Of a DNA stretch of 64,000 nt, positions 52,062-62,257 are shown piece after piece. The notes below the pieces were generated by a model. That model did no database searches. It was not told the DNA's origin and worked only from the letters and a program-made list of their open reading frames with translations. This stretch comes from Lepidostoma basale (lineage: Eukaryota; Arthropoda; Insecta; Trichoptera; Lepidostomatidae). The stretch lies in contig JAHDVF020000457.1 in the NCBI GenBank assembly GCA_022606425.2, positions 186,001 to 250,000 of the forward strand. The letters are read 5' to 3'. Position numbers and translations under genes: made by a program. How positions within the stretch are numbered: position 1 is the first letter of the stretch; each line of letters opens with the position of its first letter.

Positions 52062-54030
52062 ATAGTGTTGAGTAACTCATACATGAGGCACTACAAATGT
52101 CCCATACACGAGCGCCAAATGTCCCATCACTACAAAAAATACGTTTGTACCAACTCTAATGCTTTGTACCAACTCAATTCTGACACGACTCTAACACATT
52201 CTGCCGTATGTCTGTGCAAGCAACACACCAAACACATTACATTACTACATCACTACATATCACTACTCACTACACACTATACTGTCTATACTACGATACT
52301 ACATGGCACTGGTACATTCTGTGGATGGGACATTTTTGTGTTGCCTTTGTTATTTGTGACATTTGTGTTTGTGTGATGCGTGTATTGCGTCGTTGCGTGC
52401 GTCACTAAGTCAGTGTGACATTGGGCATAGTTGAAAGTTGGGATATATAGGAACATGTGTGACATGGGAAAGTATGTAATAATACTGATAATCAATGTTT
52501 CTAATTTAATCTACGGCGCGCGTTCATTTGTTTAACAATAATAATATTTACCTTGCATTATATACTTTACGATGTTGGATGATGGATGATGGTCGTTTTT
52601 AAAAATTGCAGGGCTACACTCCTACATTTTATGATTTTATTGTTTATTAAAAATATAATTATGTACATGAAACAAAACCACCACCAAACAAATAAAAAAT
52701 TTACCAACACCAATGTTCTTTCAAAAAAACTAAACTGTATTTACAGCATGTCACGGATGCTACATAAATATCTATTATCCAATTCACCAAACCAAAAGGT
52801 TTTATCACTAGTATTATTTTCAAATAGTAGGTACGTATGTATTATAAATATACCTACATATTTTGTAAATGAATACTTTCATGTTCTATTTTAAAACAGA
52901 AACACAACTATCAACTTTAACGAAACATAAAATTACAAAATCAAGATGACTTGTACACGCCAGTTATAAAACGCAACTTAAAAATGAAATTATTTGAAAA
53001 ATCATGTATCCTGGTATCCGGTCGAGGACACCTGCCAGTCACGAGTCATAATATCCCAGACGCGTGATATGCACGTGCCATGCGTGCAAGCGCACCCATT
53101 TTAGTACTCGGCGCGGATCTTTGTACATCAAAACACTGGTTTGCAAAAAAAATCTTTCTATTTTTTAAGCATGATATTCTTTAGAATTGGTGTCTGAATA
53201 TCAGAGATAAAGCAGAAACATTATGGACGTTAAATTTTTTTGCAAATTTAATTGCGTTTTGTAAGAAACACGATCGGTGACGTCACCGATGTCATTTCCT
53301 ATACCACATATTTAAATATAATCCATTGAAAGTAATGCACAATATACATTTAAATGCTAATTTGTTGTTAAAATAATATAAATTCTTTTAAAGGCGGGCC
53401 ACACTGTGGATAAACATCGGTTGTACAGGACTTCTATTTCATTCTACGCCGGGTAAAATAATGCGAGGAAGAGAGATAAACGTACCATGTTTGGTTGTGC
53501 ATGTTTGTTTGTTGCACATGGTACGTTTATCTCTCTTCCTCGCATTATTTTACCCGGCGTAGAATGAGATAGATAACTGTTTGAATAAACACGAATCCCT
53601 ATGGATTTCACGTGTTTATGCGGTTTGTTTATCAGTGTGGCCCGCACTTTATAAATAAAAGTAAAATGATGTCGATATAGGAATCCTACCCTAACGCAAT
53701 TTGCACGTGATCCCCGTATGTCTAGCCCACCGCCGCGCCATGCGCCACCGCGCGGCCGTCAGTACAAATATCACATACACGATACGTCACACCTCACTAA
53801 ATTAACACGAACGCCAAATGTCCCACTACTACTAAAAATACGTTTGTACCAGTATGACCAAACAGTATGTAGGTACCTCACTTCCCGACCCCCTACTTAA
53901 AGATAGTAGTCATTCATTCGCATTACGTCACATCTCACTACATTTGAGGCACTACATTGTAGTAAGACATTTCAGTATTTAAGCACCTCATACAAAACTC
54001 ATTTTAAAATCGTGTCTTACCCAACACTAT
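52062..54030. mobile_element. 2.0 kb element nested inside the hAT-like transposon
   Basis: ATAGTGTTGAGTAA at the left and TTACCCAACACTAT at the right are inverted, with direct repeats TCTACT outside (52056-52061, 54031-54036). Inside, AAATGTCCCATCACTAC ... ATACGTTTGTACCA at 52105 recurs in direct orientation at 53817. No transposase recognised; it is probably non-autonomous. Confidence 0.55.
53392..53649. mobile_element. 258-bp miniature element containing a perfect 52-bp inverted repeat
   Basis: Termini AGGCGGGCCACACTGTGGATAAACA and TGTTTATCAGTGTGGCCCGCACTT. Inside, 53439-53490 and 53516-53567 are exact inverted copies separated by 25 bp. RNA from either strand would form a 52-bp perfect hairpin. 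Confidence 0.85.
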
Positions 54031-54632
54031 TCTACTAGTTACCCAAATACAGAATTTCAACTTCCTACGTTAATTCTAACCCGTGCCGACTTGCCCTCAA
54101 AGTTTTAGAAAATAGCCGCTTTAATTGTCTCTTAAATATAGTTATAGATGATCACTTAAAACCATTTTGTTAGATAAATATTCATGAAAACATGTATTTA
54201 TATAATGTTTTTCTTATAATTATCAAAAAAGATCCAAATTTACATTTATTTACTTGGATATTTCCTCTTTAAAGTCTCTTTTAGTCTGGGTAAATTTTTC
54301 TATGTTCTGGCACACAACATAATATGAACTGCTTATGTTCTTCATCTGCGGTAGTCAATCCATGATAGTATATTATTATATTAACAGCTCTTTCAGCTGT
54401 GTCATTAACTGCTTTCAAGCTAGTAACCTTATTTTTAGCTTCCACAAACTTCGCGCTATCTTTCTATGATGATACAATTTCTTGAAGGAAACTACTATCA
54501 AGTTTTCAAAAATCTTTACTCTTGACAGAAACAAAATCACTCAAAGATTTTCATAAAACAAGATAACAAATACTTGTAGTACCTATAAATAAAACAAAAA
54601 AGTGCTAATTTAAATACCAGATTAAACACTAC

Positions 54633-55320
54633 TTACGTACCATATAGAGAGAGAGACATCTGTTCCTTTGATGGAATATATATCTTTCCCGAATCACAAA
54701 AACTTTCTTTTTGTAAGTTTTCTACAATGTTTCCTTTGGTCTGCTCATCAAGGTTGTCATCAAACATTAAAAGGACAGCTATTTCTTCTGACAAGTACCA
54801 CAAATGTTGACTGAACTTGTATAAAACCGCTTTGGAAATTGTCAACTTCTTCGTAATATTTTAAAAAACAAAAATCTTGATTCGGAGCTTTTATCGCCAA
54901 ACTACATTCAAGCCAAGGCTTCACATAAACTGCCACAATAAATAAACAGACATCTCGTAAAGCTTGTTTGTCTTTAGCGCACATTTTAAACTGGGACTGC
55001 AGCAAACGTATTTTTAAGAAGTAAATAGATCTTGCCATCCATCGTGCTTAATGCATTGGGCCAGCAGGTCTGATTTTTATTTTATTTTCATTACCTTCAC
55101 CCAGAAAAACAATAGCAAGCTCAATGAGTTCGCTATAATCATCTCGTACAATCGATTTTGCGATTCAAACGCACTTTTGAGCATCAGTTCATATATATGA
55201 TGGCGGCAAGCAAAGAGTAACAAATCTCTTTCTCGTTTTTGCACATAAGCTCCGTTCAAGCATCCTGTATAAGATGCTGTCGTATCACAGCACATTTAAG
55301 AGCATCGGCTTGTGCGATAT
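54633..55320 (-). pseudogene. Decayed hAT-like transposase
   Basis: Going 5' to 3' on the minus strand: MCCDTTASYTGCLNGAYVQK with LFACRHHIYELMLKSAFES, then ARWMARSIYFLKIRLLQSQF and DVCLFIVAVYVKPWLECSLA, then LYKFSQHLWYLSEEIAVLLM. DTTxSNTG and CRHHIxELxLK are motifs I know from uncharacterised transposase-like insect and cnidarian proteins. The pieces lie in three frames, so the gene is dead. Confidence 0.65.
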
Positions 55321-56031
55321 CGAATAAATTATCTAATTCAAGTTGAAAGTTCTCTTCGCGGCGCCTATGTAAGTCCTGAATCTTCTTGCTATTTTTTGCA
55401 GTTCTCGTCAGACCTGATAAAGCTCTACTAACTTCTTAACATAATTAAGAACAGCTCTGGTAGGTGTTCTAGCCTTTTTTTTCAGAATATATTGCACTCA
55501 AGAATGATAAGATTTGGGCTTTCATTAACAGTCAAATTAACTTCACGTATGTTGAAAAATAGAACCGCGAGAACTTGACGATTAGATGGTAGTTTACACC
55601 TGTTATTTGGTGATTTACTTCACCAACCAAGAAAATAGTGTTTTAATTGCTTCTTAGTTCCATTGACATTTTCGAAATATAAAACAATCCGTGCTACTAC
55701 CCGACAAGCCTAGATTAAACGATAATAACAACGACAGCGCGCCGCTCCTGTGACGCAATTTGTATGAGACATCTTTGTGCGCAAGTCGGCACGGGTTGCA
55801 CTGTTCCGAATAAGGAAAAAAAATGTTTTCGGATGTTTTAGGCCCAAATGAATAAAATAATAGCCTATGCATTATAAAATTAAAACTTTGAAAAATAAGG
55901 GACACCCTAGTGTACATATTTAAAAAAAAAAAAGGTTTTGATTTATTTTAAACCTATTTTTATACAACGGATTTTCGGCTTTAACGGACACCCCTTCCCC
56001 CAAATAAGTCCGTTATATCGAGGTTTTACTG

Positions 56032-56203
56032 TATTAATAAAAGCTAGGATTATAGTAAAATTATATATAACATTCAGATAGCAGGTTATATGTTAATACA
56101 AAATACTCAAATTACACTGAGGCGCACATGCCTCAAGTGTGATATTAAAATAATAATTAAAAAAAAACATGCTTTATATTATTATGGGCAATACATATAC
56201 AAT
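56032..56203. other. Spacer, no feature
   Basis: Short AT-rich stretch. Confidence 0.4.
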
Positions 56204-56395
56204 TTATACGTTTTTCTGCACATTCTCTTTGTCATGGATCACCTCCCCCGACTCAGACAGGGCTGTCAGGTCACTCCAGTCTGAAGAGCTGAGGGCTTCG
56301 ATGCGGCTCCAGAGGTATTCTTGAATTTTTTCATCCGTCATCTTGTTTTTATCCAATTCGAAACATTCAAAGGTCTTTGTGTCTCTGTTACCTAC
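56204..56395 (-). CDS. Candidate terminal exon of an unidentified minus-strand gene
   Basis: On the minus strand, after ACAGACGTAG (possible acceptor), VGNRDTKTFECFELDKNKMT, DEKIQEYLWSRIEALSSSDW and SDLTALSESGEVIHDKENVQ are open to a stop at 56204. The composition is protein-like (Trp-containing amphipathic segment, acidic and Ser-rich), unlike nearby random frames. I do not recognise the family. It could belong with the exon at 58568-58676. Confidence 0.4.
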   Translation of the reverse strand, partial: VGNRDTKTFECFELDKNKMTDEKIQEYLWSRIEALSSSDWSDLTALSESGEVIHDKENVQKNV

Positions 56396-56459
56396 GTCTG
56401 TATTTTGCATTAAGGAAATATTATGTAACGAAATAATAAAATGGAGTAAAAAATAATAA

Positions 56460-56610
56460 TAATGTGGATTAAATGTCTAGTCGGAGTAATCGACATGCGT
56501 GCATGACACGATGTGCGAATGTTGAGGGAGAGAGAGAAGTATGTAAGGAAAGAACAGTGTGGCGGTGAATTCTTTCTACCTATCCCTTCGGAGAGACAGC
56601 ACGATGATTG
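56460..56610 (+). pseudogene. NLR-1 3' end
   Basis: GTCGGAGTAATCGACATGCGTGCATGACACGATG ... AGAACAGTGTGGCGG, ending GAGAGACAGCACGATGATTG. Confidence 0.65.
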
Positions 56611-56714
56611 ATTAGTTATATGGATTAATGACTAAAGATTCACGACCCAATCAAATTACACTTGGCTATTACATCTACTACATATACGTTACTAATCTAA
56701 GATCTCCGAAAGTT

Positions 56715-57050
56715 ATTTAACGATTGCTTTGAAATTTTGACTCAAATCAGCATTAGAAAACGCGCACGTTGTTATACACTCTTCTTTTTGGTTTGAAAAA
56801 AAACCAATTCTTTTATAATTTTGTTATTTACCGTTTGCTTTAAAATTTTGACACAATTTTGCATTAGAATATGCGCATGTTTTTATATAATCTTCTACTT
56901 CTTCTTGTTTTAGAAAAAAACTGATGAATTTTACCATATTTAAAATTATATTTACCGATTGCTTTTAAATTTTGACACAACTTTGCATTAAAATACGTAT
57001 GTGTTTTCGTATATTCTTCTTCTTATTATAGAAAATATAATGACTGATTT
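56715..57050. repeat. Three degenerate tandem units of about 111-124 bp
   Basis: ATTTAACGATTGCTTTGAAATTTTGAC (56715), ATTTACCGTTTGCTTTAAAATTTTGAC (56826) and ATTTACCGATTGCTTTTAAATTTTGAC (56950) begin three units that share GCATTARAAWAYGCGCATG and a TTCTTCTT stretch. Confidence 0.7.
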
Positions 57051-57519
57051 GAAATTTGGCATACGTAACTTATTGCTCATTTAAAAATAATAATCCTTGC
57101 CTAGATTTAGATAGGTAAATTTATTGTTAATTTATTAAATAGGTACGCTACGGCCGTCCCCCTTGACTGCCTTAACGGCTCCTATTCAGGTACCCATTAC
57201 CACGCCCACTGGGGGTGGTACCTGCCTAACCTAATATTTAAACAGATCTAATTAATACCCATTTAATTAAAAATACTTCAAAATACACGCAGTTTATGAA
57301 ATAGGTTTCTTTATTTTTTTTAAATGCTATCTAAGTGTGCTTCCAAATAAGTGTTTTGAATTCATATTATGAGGAGATGAACCAGAATGATGATATTTAA
57401 GTGCATGGAACATATATGGTTTTATCTAAAAAATATATATTTCGGGAGATGCCTATTGGTGGCGATGAGGTTCGCAACCCATCACACCGCGTCTCCCGCG
57501 GAGCGAAAAGAGAAGGATG
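57051..57519. other. No gene recognised
   Basis: 57140-57235 is a GC-richer block (GGTACGCTACGGCCGTCCCC ... ACTGGGGGTGGTACC) bounded by GGTAC repeats, perhaps a repeat fragment. Confidence 0.35.
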
Positions 57520-57610
57520 GAGTGCCGCATCAGTAAAAGTGTGACAGTCCATTCTTTCTGCCTACCCTTTCAGGGAGATGGCGTGATGGTTAGTTAGTTA
57601 GTTATATATA
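57520..57610 (+). pseudogene. NLR-1 3' terminus
   Basis: TGTGACAGTCCATTCTTTCTGCCTACCC, then GGGAGATGGCGTGATGGTTAGTTAGTTAG. Only about 80 bp. Confidence 0.65.
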
Positions 57611-57935
57611 TAGGACTTGTTGTTTTCTTATAATTGCAGATAAAGTGCTTGCACAACGTGATGGTTATTTAACTTTATCAATAGAGGTCACACATGTATA
57701 GGTATTACATAAACACATGATCGCCTTAACTACAAACAGACTCTAAATGAAGCCGGGCACTAAGGTCGGCATTTTTATGGTTAAATTCATAAGCATAAAA
57801 AAATACTTTGTATTTAACCACAGCAGTGTTTTTTATACACTTATAACCGGAATTAAATAATATTCAAGTGTTTTTTTATAAAAATTTTAAATGTCTAACA
57901 ATAAAGTGTGTCGTTCTCGTTGCGGATAGTGCGGA
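57611..57935. other. No recognised feature
   Basis: AT-rich spacer. Confidence 0.4.
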
Positions 57936-57939
57936 CGAA

Positions 57940-58440
57940 TTACAAGTCTTGGTGTTGAGAATGTATGAGGTAAGCAAGTCAAACGATTCAATGGTGAATG
58001 TCGGAAAGTCAAAGGTGTTTTTGAAAGGGAAGAGCAAATGACAGTTTGTAACATAAGTGTGAATGAAGAGAACTTGGAGCAGATGAGTGAATTTGTGTAT
58101 TTAGGTATCATATTCACAGCGGATGGCCGAAGTGACGTCGAAAGAAGGGTTGGTGCAGGTAACAAAGTGAATGGAGCTTTACAAATAGTTATTGGAACCA
58201 AAAATTTATCAATGAAAGTGAAAACGGTCATTCACAATTGAGTTCTGGTCCCTTGTGTATGGAAGCGAAGCATGGAACTGGCAGAAGAAAGATGAGAGCA
58301 GAATAAATGCAGTAGACACGAGGTCCTAAGACTTAGTGTGGTAGAACAATTTACGATAGATTTTCAAATGCTGATATGGAATGTAGAACGGAAGAAAGTA
58401 TTATGAATTAAATTATGAAAGGATCACGATTTTGATAAAC
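57940..58440 (+). pseudogene. NLR-1 fragment extending 5'
   Basis: TVCNISVNEENLEQMSEFVY then LGIIFTADGRSDVERRVGAG and NGALQIVIGTKNLSMKVKTV. A stop follows at 58239, then YGSEAWNWQK in another frame. The 3' end decays near GAAAGGATCACG. Confidence 0.75.
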
Positions 58441-58567
58441 TGGAACTGATAATATAGTCAAACGCAATTCGAACTTTTTTTTTTTACTGCAAATGAAGTC
58501 AGGTGCACGATGGAAATGAATATAAAAAGTCCCATTTTGTATTTATTTACAAAGTGAAATAGGAATA

Positions 58568-58676
58568 CTAAAATATAAAGCCGTTTTCAAAAAGGATACA
58601 GCCCTTGCAGACATTTGGGGGCGCAGAATAGTCCCACCTCACGTGAGTGAAGTCTTTCCCCACCTGAAGCATCTCC
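58568..58676 (-). CDS. Candidate terminal exon, gene unknown
   Basis: On the minus strand TTACTTTTCAG (acceptor) is followed by EMLQVGKDFTHVRWDYSAPP, then NVCKGCILFENGFIF and a stop. The intron-like pyrimidine tract, unusual residues (Trp, two Cys in CKGC) and higher GC support a real exon. It needs a preceding exon ending in phase 2, which I could not identify, and I do not recognise the family. Confidence 0.4.
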
Positions 58677-60163
58677 CTGAAAAGTAAATAATATTGTCAA
58701 TTCAATAAAAACATGTATCTGGTGCACATCTATTGTACAACCTATCTGGTATACTCTTTCAGTATATGATTCTAATCACAGAGCAAAATTTAAAAATGTT
58801 TCATTTTTTTAAATGAAAATATTCGCATAATGTTATTATATTTATTATTTCTTGAACAATTATGTCCACTCTTAAATACTTAATACTCCACTCCATCTTA
58901 AATAATTAATACAAATGTAACGTCTGTTTTTCAAATGATAATACTTTAACAAAACGAATATGTCATTCCAATAAAATGTAATAAAACTTCTAGAAAACAG
59001 ATATTTTCATTTGTATTAAATATTAATGCAGTTTATTGAAAATTCTTGGTAGAAATTCACTGTAAATAATTCATAAAAATCTAATTATAATTCTTATTTC
59101 ACCGGTTTTGGCAGTTTGCTGGCATCTTCTGGTTAATTAAAAATATATTTTAAAGATTTTTTGTTTATACGCTTCTAATAACTTTAAAATATCTTTAAAT
59201 CTTATAAATTAGTTTCAGATTTCAAATATACCTCTGTTATAAATTTACCCTTAAATTGAGAACAATTCAATAGAGCACAGAATAAAAATATTTAATAAAA
59301 AATTGCAGTTACATCACCCATTAAAGAGTAAAGAATGTATGATTGTCTCGCACACATTTTTTGCATCTCTCTCACCTCTTCTGTATTTGAATGTACAAGA
59401 GAGACAAGTCGCGTGCCCAGAAATTAAATCGAATCACCAGACGGTTTAGATCCGTTTACATGGTGGTCATCTTGATCTTTTTGCAATTAGTTCAAATCAA
59501 ATCAAAGCAGATTATTTTCTCAAAATAAAGAATATTTGATTGTCTATATGTTATAAAGTATTATCATGTTAGACTACATTGTCGTTAATTGAAGTAATAT
59601 CCAATGAATATTCCACGATACAGATTTCAAACTTTCATTTTGAATTGTATGGTGAATACCTGTTATACTGGTATGCTCACATTTATTTAGCATAGTAAGG
59701 CAATGCTTTAAAAAATGAATTTACAAAACAATCAATTCTACACCTAATGCCATTGTTTATTCTATAATAAGTACTTAATGTTTTAAATATCAAACTATTC
59801 ATGATACAATTTTTGTTCTCATGCGTAAATTTGATATATACTTATCAAAAAATATACCTATAAGTGAAAAGGACCGAGACCAAGATTAAGTTTATTTGTA
59901 AGAATTTGTTTGAAAACTTTATGATAAACTAAAGGCATTAACACTGATAAATTGGTTTGAATTAAAGCACTGTTTTTCGACTAACGGGTTAATTTTTCTC
60001 AGTATGTTTCAATATCGGGGAAAAAATAGTTTTACATAATTCTCCCAATGATTAAGGTACAAAATCTCTGAAACATGTGATAAATAAACTCAATTATGGA
60101 AAAAATTGTGATTTACTGAATAAAAATTCAAGTTTTATTACTGCTGTTTACAAACTTAATATA
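58677..60163. other. Intergenic or intronic; HP and jockey remnants
   Basis: HP-A remnant at 58920-59015 (TAACGTCTG ... ATAAAACTTCTAGAAAACAGA), a GAAACCGGT-type core at 59100-59130 (inverted), a jockey tail (AATCAAATCAAAGCAGATTATTTTCTC) at 59498, and a worn HP-F pair at 59940-60115 (CTCCCAATGATTAAGG ... CTGAAACATGTGATAAATAAAC). No exon recognised. Confidence 0.5.
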
Positions 60164-60603
60164 TCGCATTTCGGTAAGACAAGGACATTGTTAAAAATTC
60201 TCAAAATGAGTTAAGTATGCCAATGTATTTTAAAAACATCCTTTTATCTGGAGGAACAAAGTCGCACATTAAGTTCAGTCTCATTTAGCCAGGGGGCGAT
60301 AATTCTTCTTCTTCTTCTTCCCTTTTGGTAGACTCAGGAGTCTGTTATTTCAGGCGGGTCCTCTTGAGATGCTGAACTCCAGCTTTCTCTCCACCGTTTC
60401 GGGGGTCTTCCTGGTCGGCGTTGTCCGTTTGGCGTTCCATGGAGAGCTATGTGTGGTATTCTATTTGAGCTCATCCTTTCTACGTGTAATGTATGATCAA
60501 TATAGCCAGAATAACACGATTAATATTATTTATTTAATATTAATAGTCTCTAATGAAAAATTACAAAACGTGCAATTGTGCCCTTGTCTTACCGAAGGTG
60601 CGA
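60164..60603. mobile_element. Reverse copy of the 35100 miniature element, split by a 190-bp insertion
   Basis: TCGCATTTCGGTAAGACAAG opens, CTTGTCTTACCGAAGGTGCGA closes, TATA on both sides. The order of internal sequence is the reverse complement of 35100-35356. After GCCAGGGGGCGAT (60300) an extra block to about 60489 (beginning TTCTTCTTCTTCTTC) interrupts it; the block looks like the 3' end of another non-LTR element on the minus strand. Confidence 0.8.
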
Positions 60604-60663
60604 TATATTAAAAACAAGATTGCAATTATGAAGTAAAATTTTGACGAATACGTGAAATTATTT

Positions 60664-60819
60664 TTATAAATTTCTAATGTTATTCAAAACGAACCGTGCT
60701 TTCTTCATCCTTAAACTGTCACTGTCGTTTATCTCCAGACCATTTCGGAGCGAGCTGCAAGAATTTTCACTTTTTATCACATTTTCTTGGAGAGTACCAA
60801 ATGTTTTTTTCAAATCCTC
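60664..60819 (-). CDS. Small coiled-coil protein, exon 3 (last)
   Basis: Minus strand, TTATTCTAG|GAGGAT to the stop at 60664-60666: EDLKKTFGTLQENVIKSENS, CSSLRNGLEINDSDSLRMKK, ARFVLNNIRNL. Phase 0 with exon 2. Residues 71-121. The charged helical pattern continues for two or three heptads, then a short basic end. Confidence 0.75.
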   Translation of the reverse strand, partial: EDLKKTFGTLQENVIKSENSCSSLRNGLEINDSDSLRMKKARFVLNNIRNL

Positions 60820-61347
60820 CTAGAATAAAAATGAAAAAGTATTTTGATCAGATGGACACATCCATAAATTAGTTTAATTACCTCCTGCGCAAAATAAATT
60901 GATATAAAAAAAATATTCACTGATAGCTAAATAAACTGTAATTGGAATAAACACATTTCAGATTATTAAATTATGTAACAAAGAACTATAAAGTGTATGA
61001 AATCAAAGCATCCTCTATTGATAATCTAGACTTACATAAGGGGTACATCATAACAGATCAAGGATGACCTAACATATGGCACTACATAACTTGTGGCATT
61101 GCATAACCCGGCCTGCCTCTCCCATGAGTGCTTGAATGGGGTCAAATGATCACAACTCCCAAGGATGAGTGTAGTGATATTAGTGCATACCATATACAAA
61201 ATGCAACAAGCTTTTTTTCTTTTTGTTGTGCAATAATTCATTCAATCATAAGAGTCAGGTTCTAATTAGATCAATTGAACCACACTTGAATGTACCTGTT
61301 ACATGTATCAATGAAAAGACCGTTTATTGCATAATATACCTACTTAC

Positions 61348-61460
61348 ATTTTGCCTCAGGATTCGTGAGAGTTCATTTTCCAAAGCTGTATTTTCTTTTT
61401 TCAATGCTTCTATATCCTTGATTAGATTCTTATTTTCTTCTTCAATATCGCCATACCGCT
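61348..61460 (-). CDS. Small coiled-coil protein, exon 2
   Basis: Minus strand, TTTCAG|AGCGGT to CAAAAT|GTAAGT: RYGDIEEENKNLIKDIEALK then KENTALENELSRILRQN. Leu/Ile at heptad positions with E/K pairs make a strong coiled-coil. The first codon is completed by the single A that ends exon 1 (Lys). Residues 33-70. Confidence 0.8.
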
Positions 61461-61682
61461 CTGAAATGAAAGCAAAACAAAAGATAAACAACTTCGATAA
61501 ATTTATATAATGTTATTGTTACAAAACTATTACGTATTACTTTTATTTCAATTAAGGCGGGTGCATGACACACCATATTTTAACTAAATACACTACAAAA
61601 AACTGCAATGTAGTGCATGCAATTAGTTTTGGTTAGATATATTGAAGAAAATACAATAAAAAGTGTTATAATTAATAATTAC

Positions 61683-61779
61683 TTTGGGATATTTGCTCTT
61701 TCATTTCAATATCTCTCAAAAGTGATGAACAATCTTTCTCCAGCGAATTAATATCGCCGTCAATATCTTCCCACGTCAT
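61683..61779 (-). CDS. Small coiled-coil protein, exon 1
   Basis: Minus strand ATG at 61779: MTWEDIDGDINSLEKDCSSL then LRDIEMKEQISQ, donor CAAA|GTAATT in phase 1. With exons 2 and 3 it gives a 121-residue protein (366 coding bases, no stop inside) that is almost entirely coiled-coil. Size and pattern resemble small kinetochore or centrosome coiled-coil subunits, but I cannot name the family, so function is left open. It is divergent from TECPR1 with 478 bp between start codons, so the two may share a promoter. Confidence 0.75.
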
Positions 61780-62257
61780 ATTTGAATAAAATGAGTATAA
61801 GAAAGCAGGTTTAAATGCAAAATAAACACAATATCACAATACCGCACGTCTCCCCGGCAAGACACCTATTCAGATTTTGAAAACAACAAAATTAACTGAC
61901 AACTACTGACAGGCAGACGCTAGACCTAGATGCTGGTATTATCACCCGATAAATAATATTTTTTAGTTATGTAAAAATAATCTTTATGCTTAATGTAAAT
62001 AAAGACCATTTTTTAAAACATTTTTATGCAATTAAAAACTGAGAGGTCACATTCACATACCATGCTGATTAACATTTTTTTTTTGTAAAAGTGGATACAC
62101 ACATTGGGGATACCAGTACATAAATTTCAGTAGTTGACATTTTATTTGACAGATGGGTATTTTTTTTCTTGATGACTGTCATGAGTATTTTTACTGTGTG
62201 ATTAAAACATTTGATATTCGGCTTTAAATATTATGATTTCTTTTGCAATACATCAAC
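61780..62257. promoter_or_regulatory. Divergent promoter region between the coiled-coil gene and TECPR1
   Basis: No coding sequence. Contains CTGACAACTACTGACAGGCAGACG (61897) and, nearer TECPR1, GACTGTCATGAGTATTTTTAC (62175). No TATA box can be assigned with confidence. The compact head-to-head layout suggests a shared promoter. Confidence 0.4.

Larger units (their letters stand above)
51980..55909 (-). mobile_element. 3.9 kb hAT-like transposon inserted in the Tigger element
   Basis: Perfect 8-bp direct repeats GTGTACAT (51972-51979, 55910-55917) bound TAGGGTGTCCCTTAT and its inverse ATAAGGGACACCCTA. An 8-bp target fits hAT (P elements also make 8). Remnants of a minus-strand transposase lie at 54633-55320. 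About half the length is a further insertion. Confidence 0.85.
51124..56031 (+). mobile_element. Outer pogo/Tigger-like transposon of a nested cluster
   Basis: The right end is CTCGATATAACGGACTTATT-type sequence read inverted (AAGTCCGTTATATCGAGGTTTTACTG), the common Tigger terminus. The left end is CAGTATCGATATAACGGACC. TA lies on both sides (51122-51123, 56032-56033). The internal sequence is displaced by at least two insertions. Confidence 0.75.

Noticed and set aside
52065..52376. 103-residue + strand frame with a hydrophobic end, considered as a small membrane protein.
   Set aside because: It lies inside a non-autonomous nested element; its Thr/His-rich part comes from CACTACA-type simple repeats.
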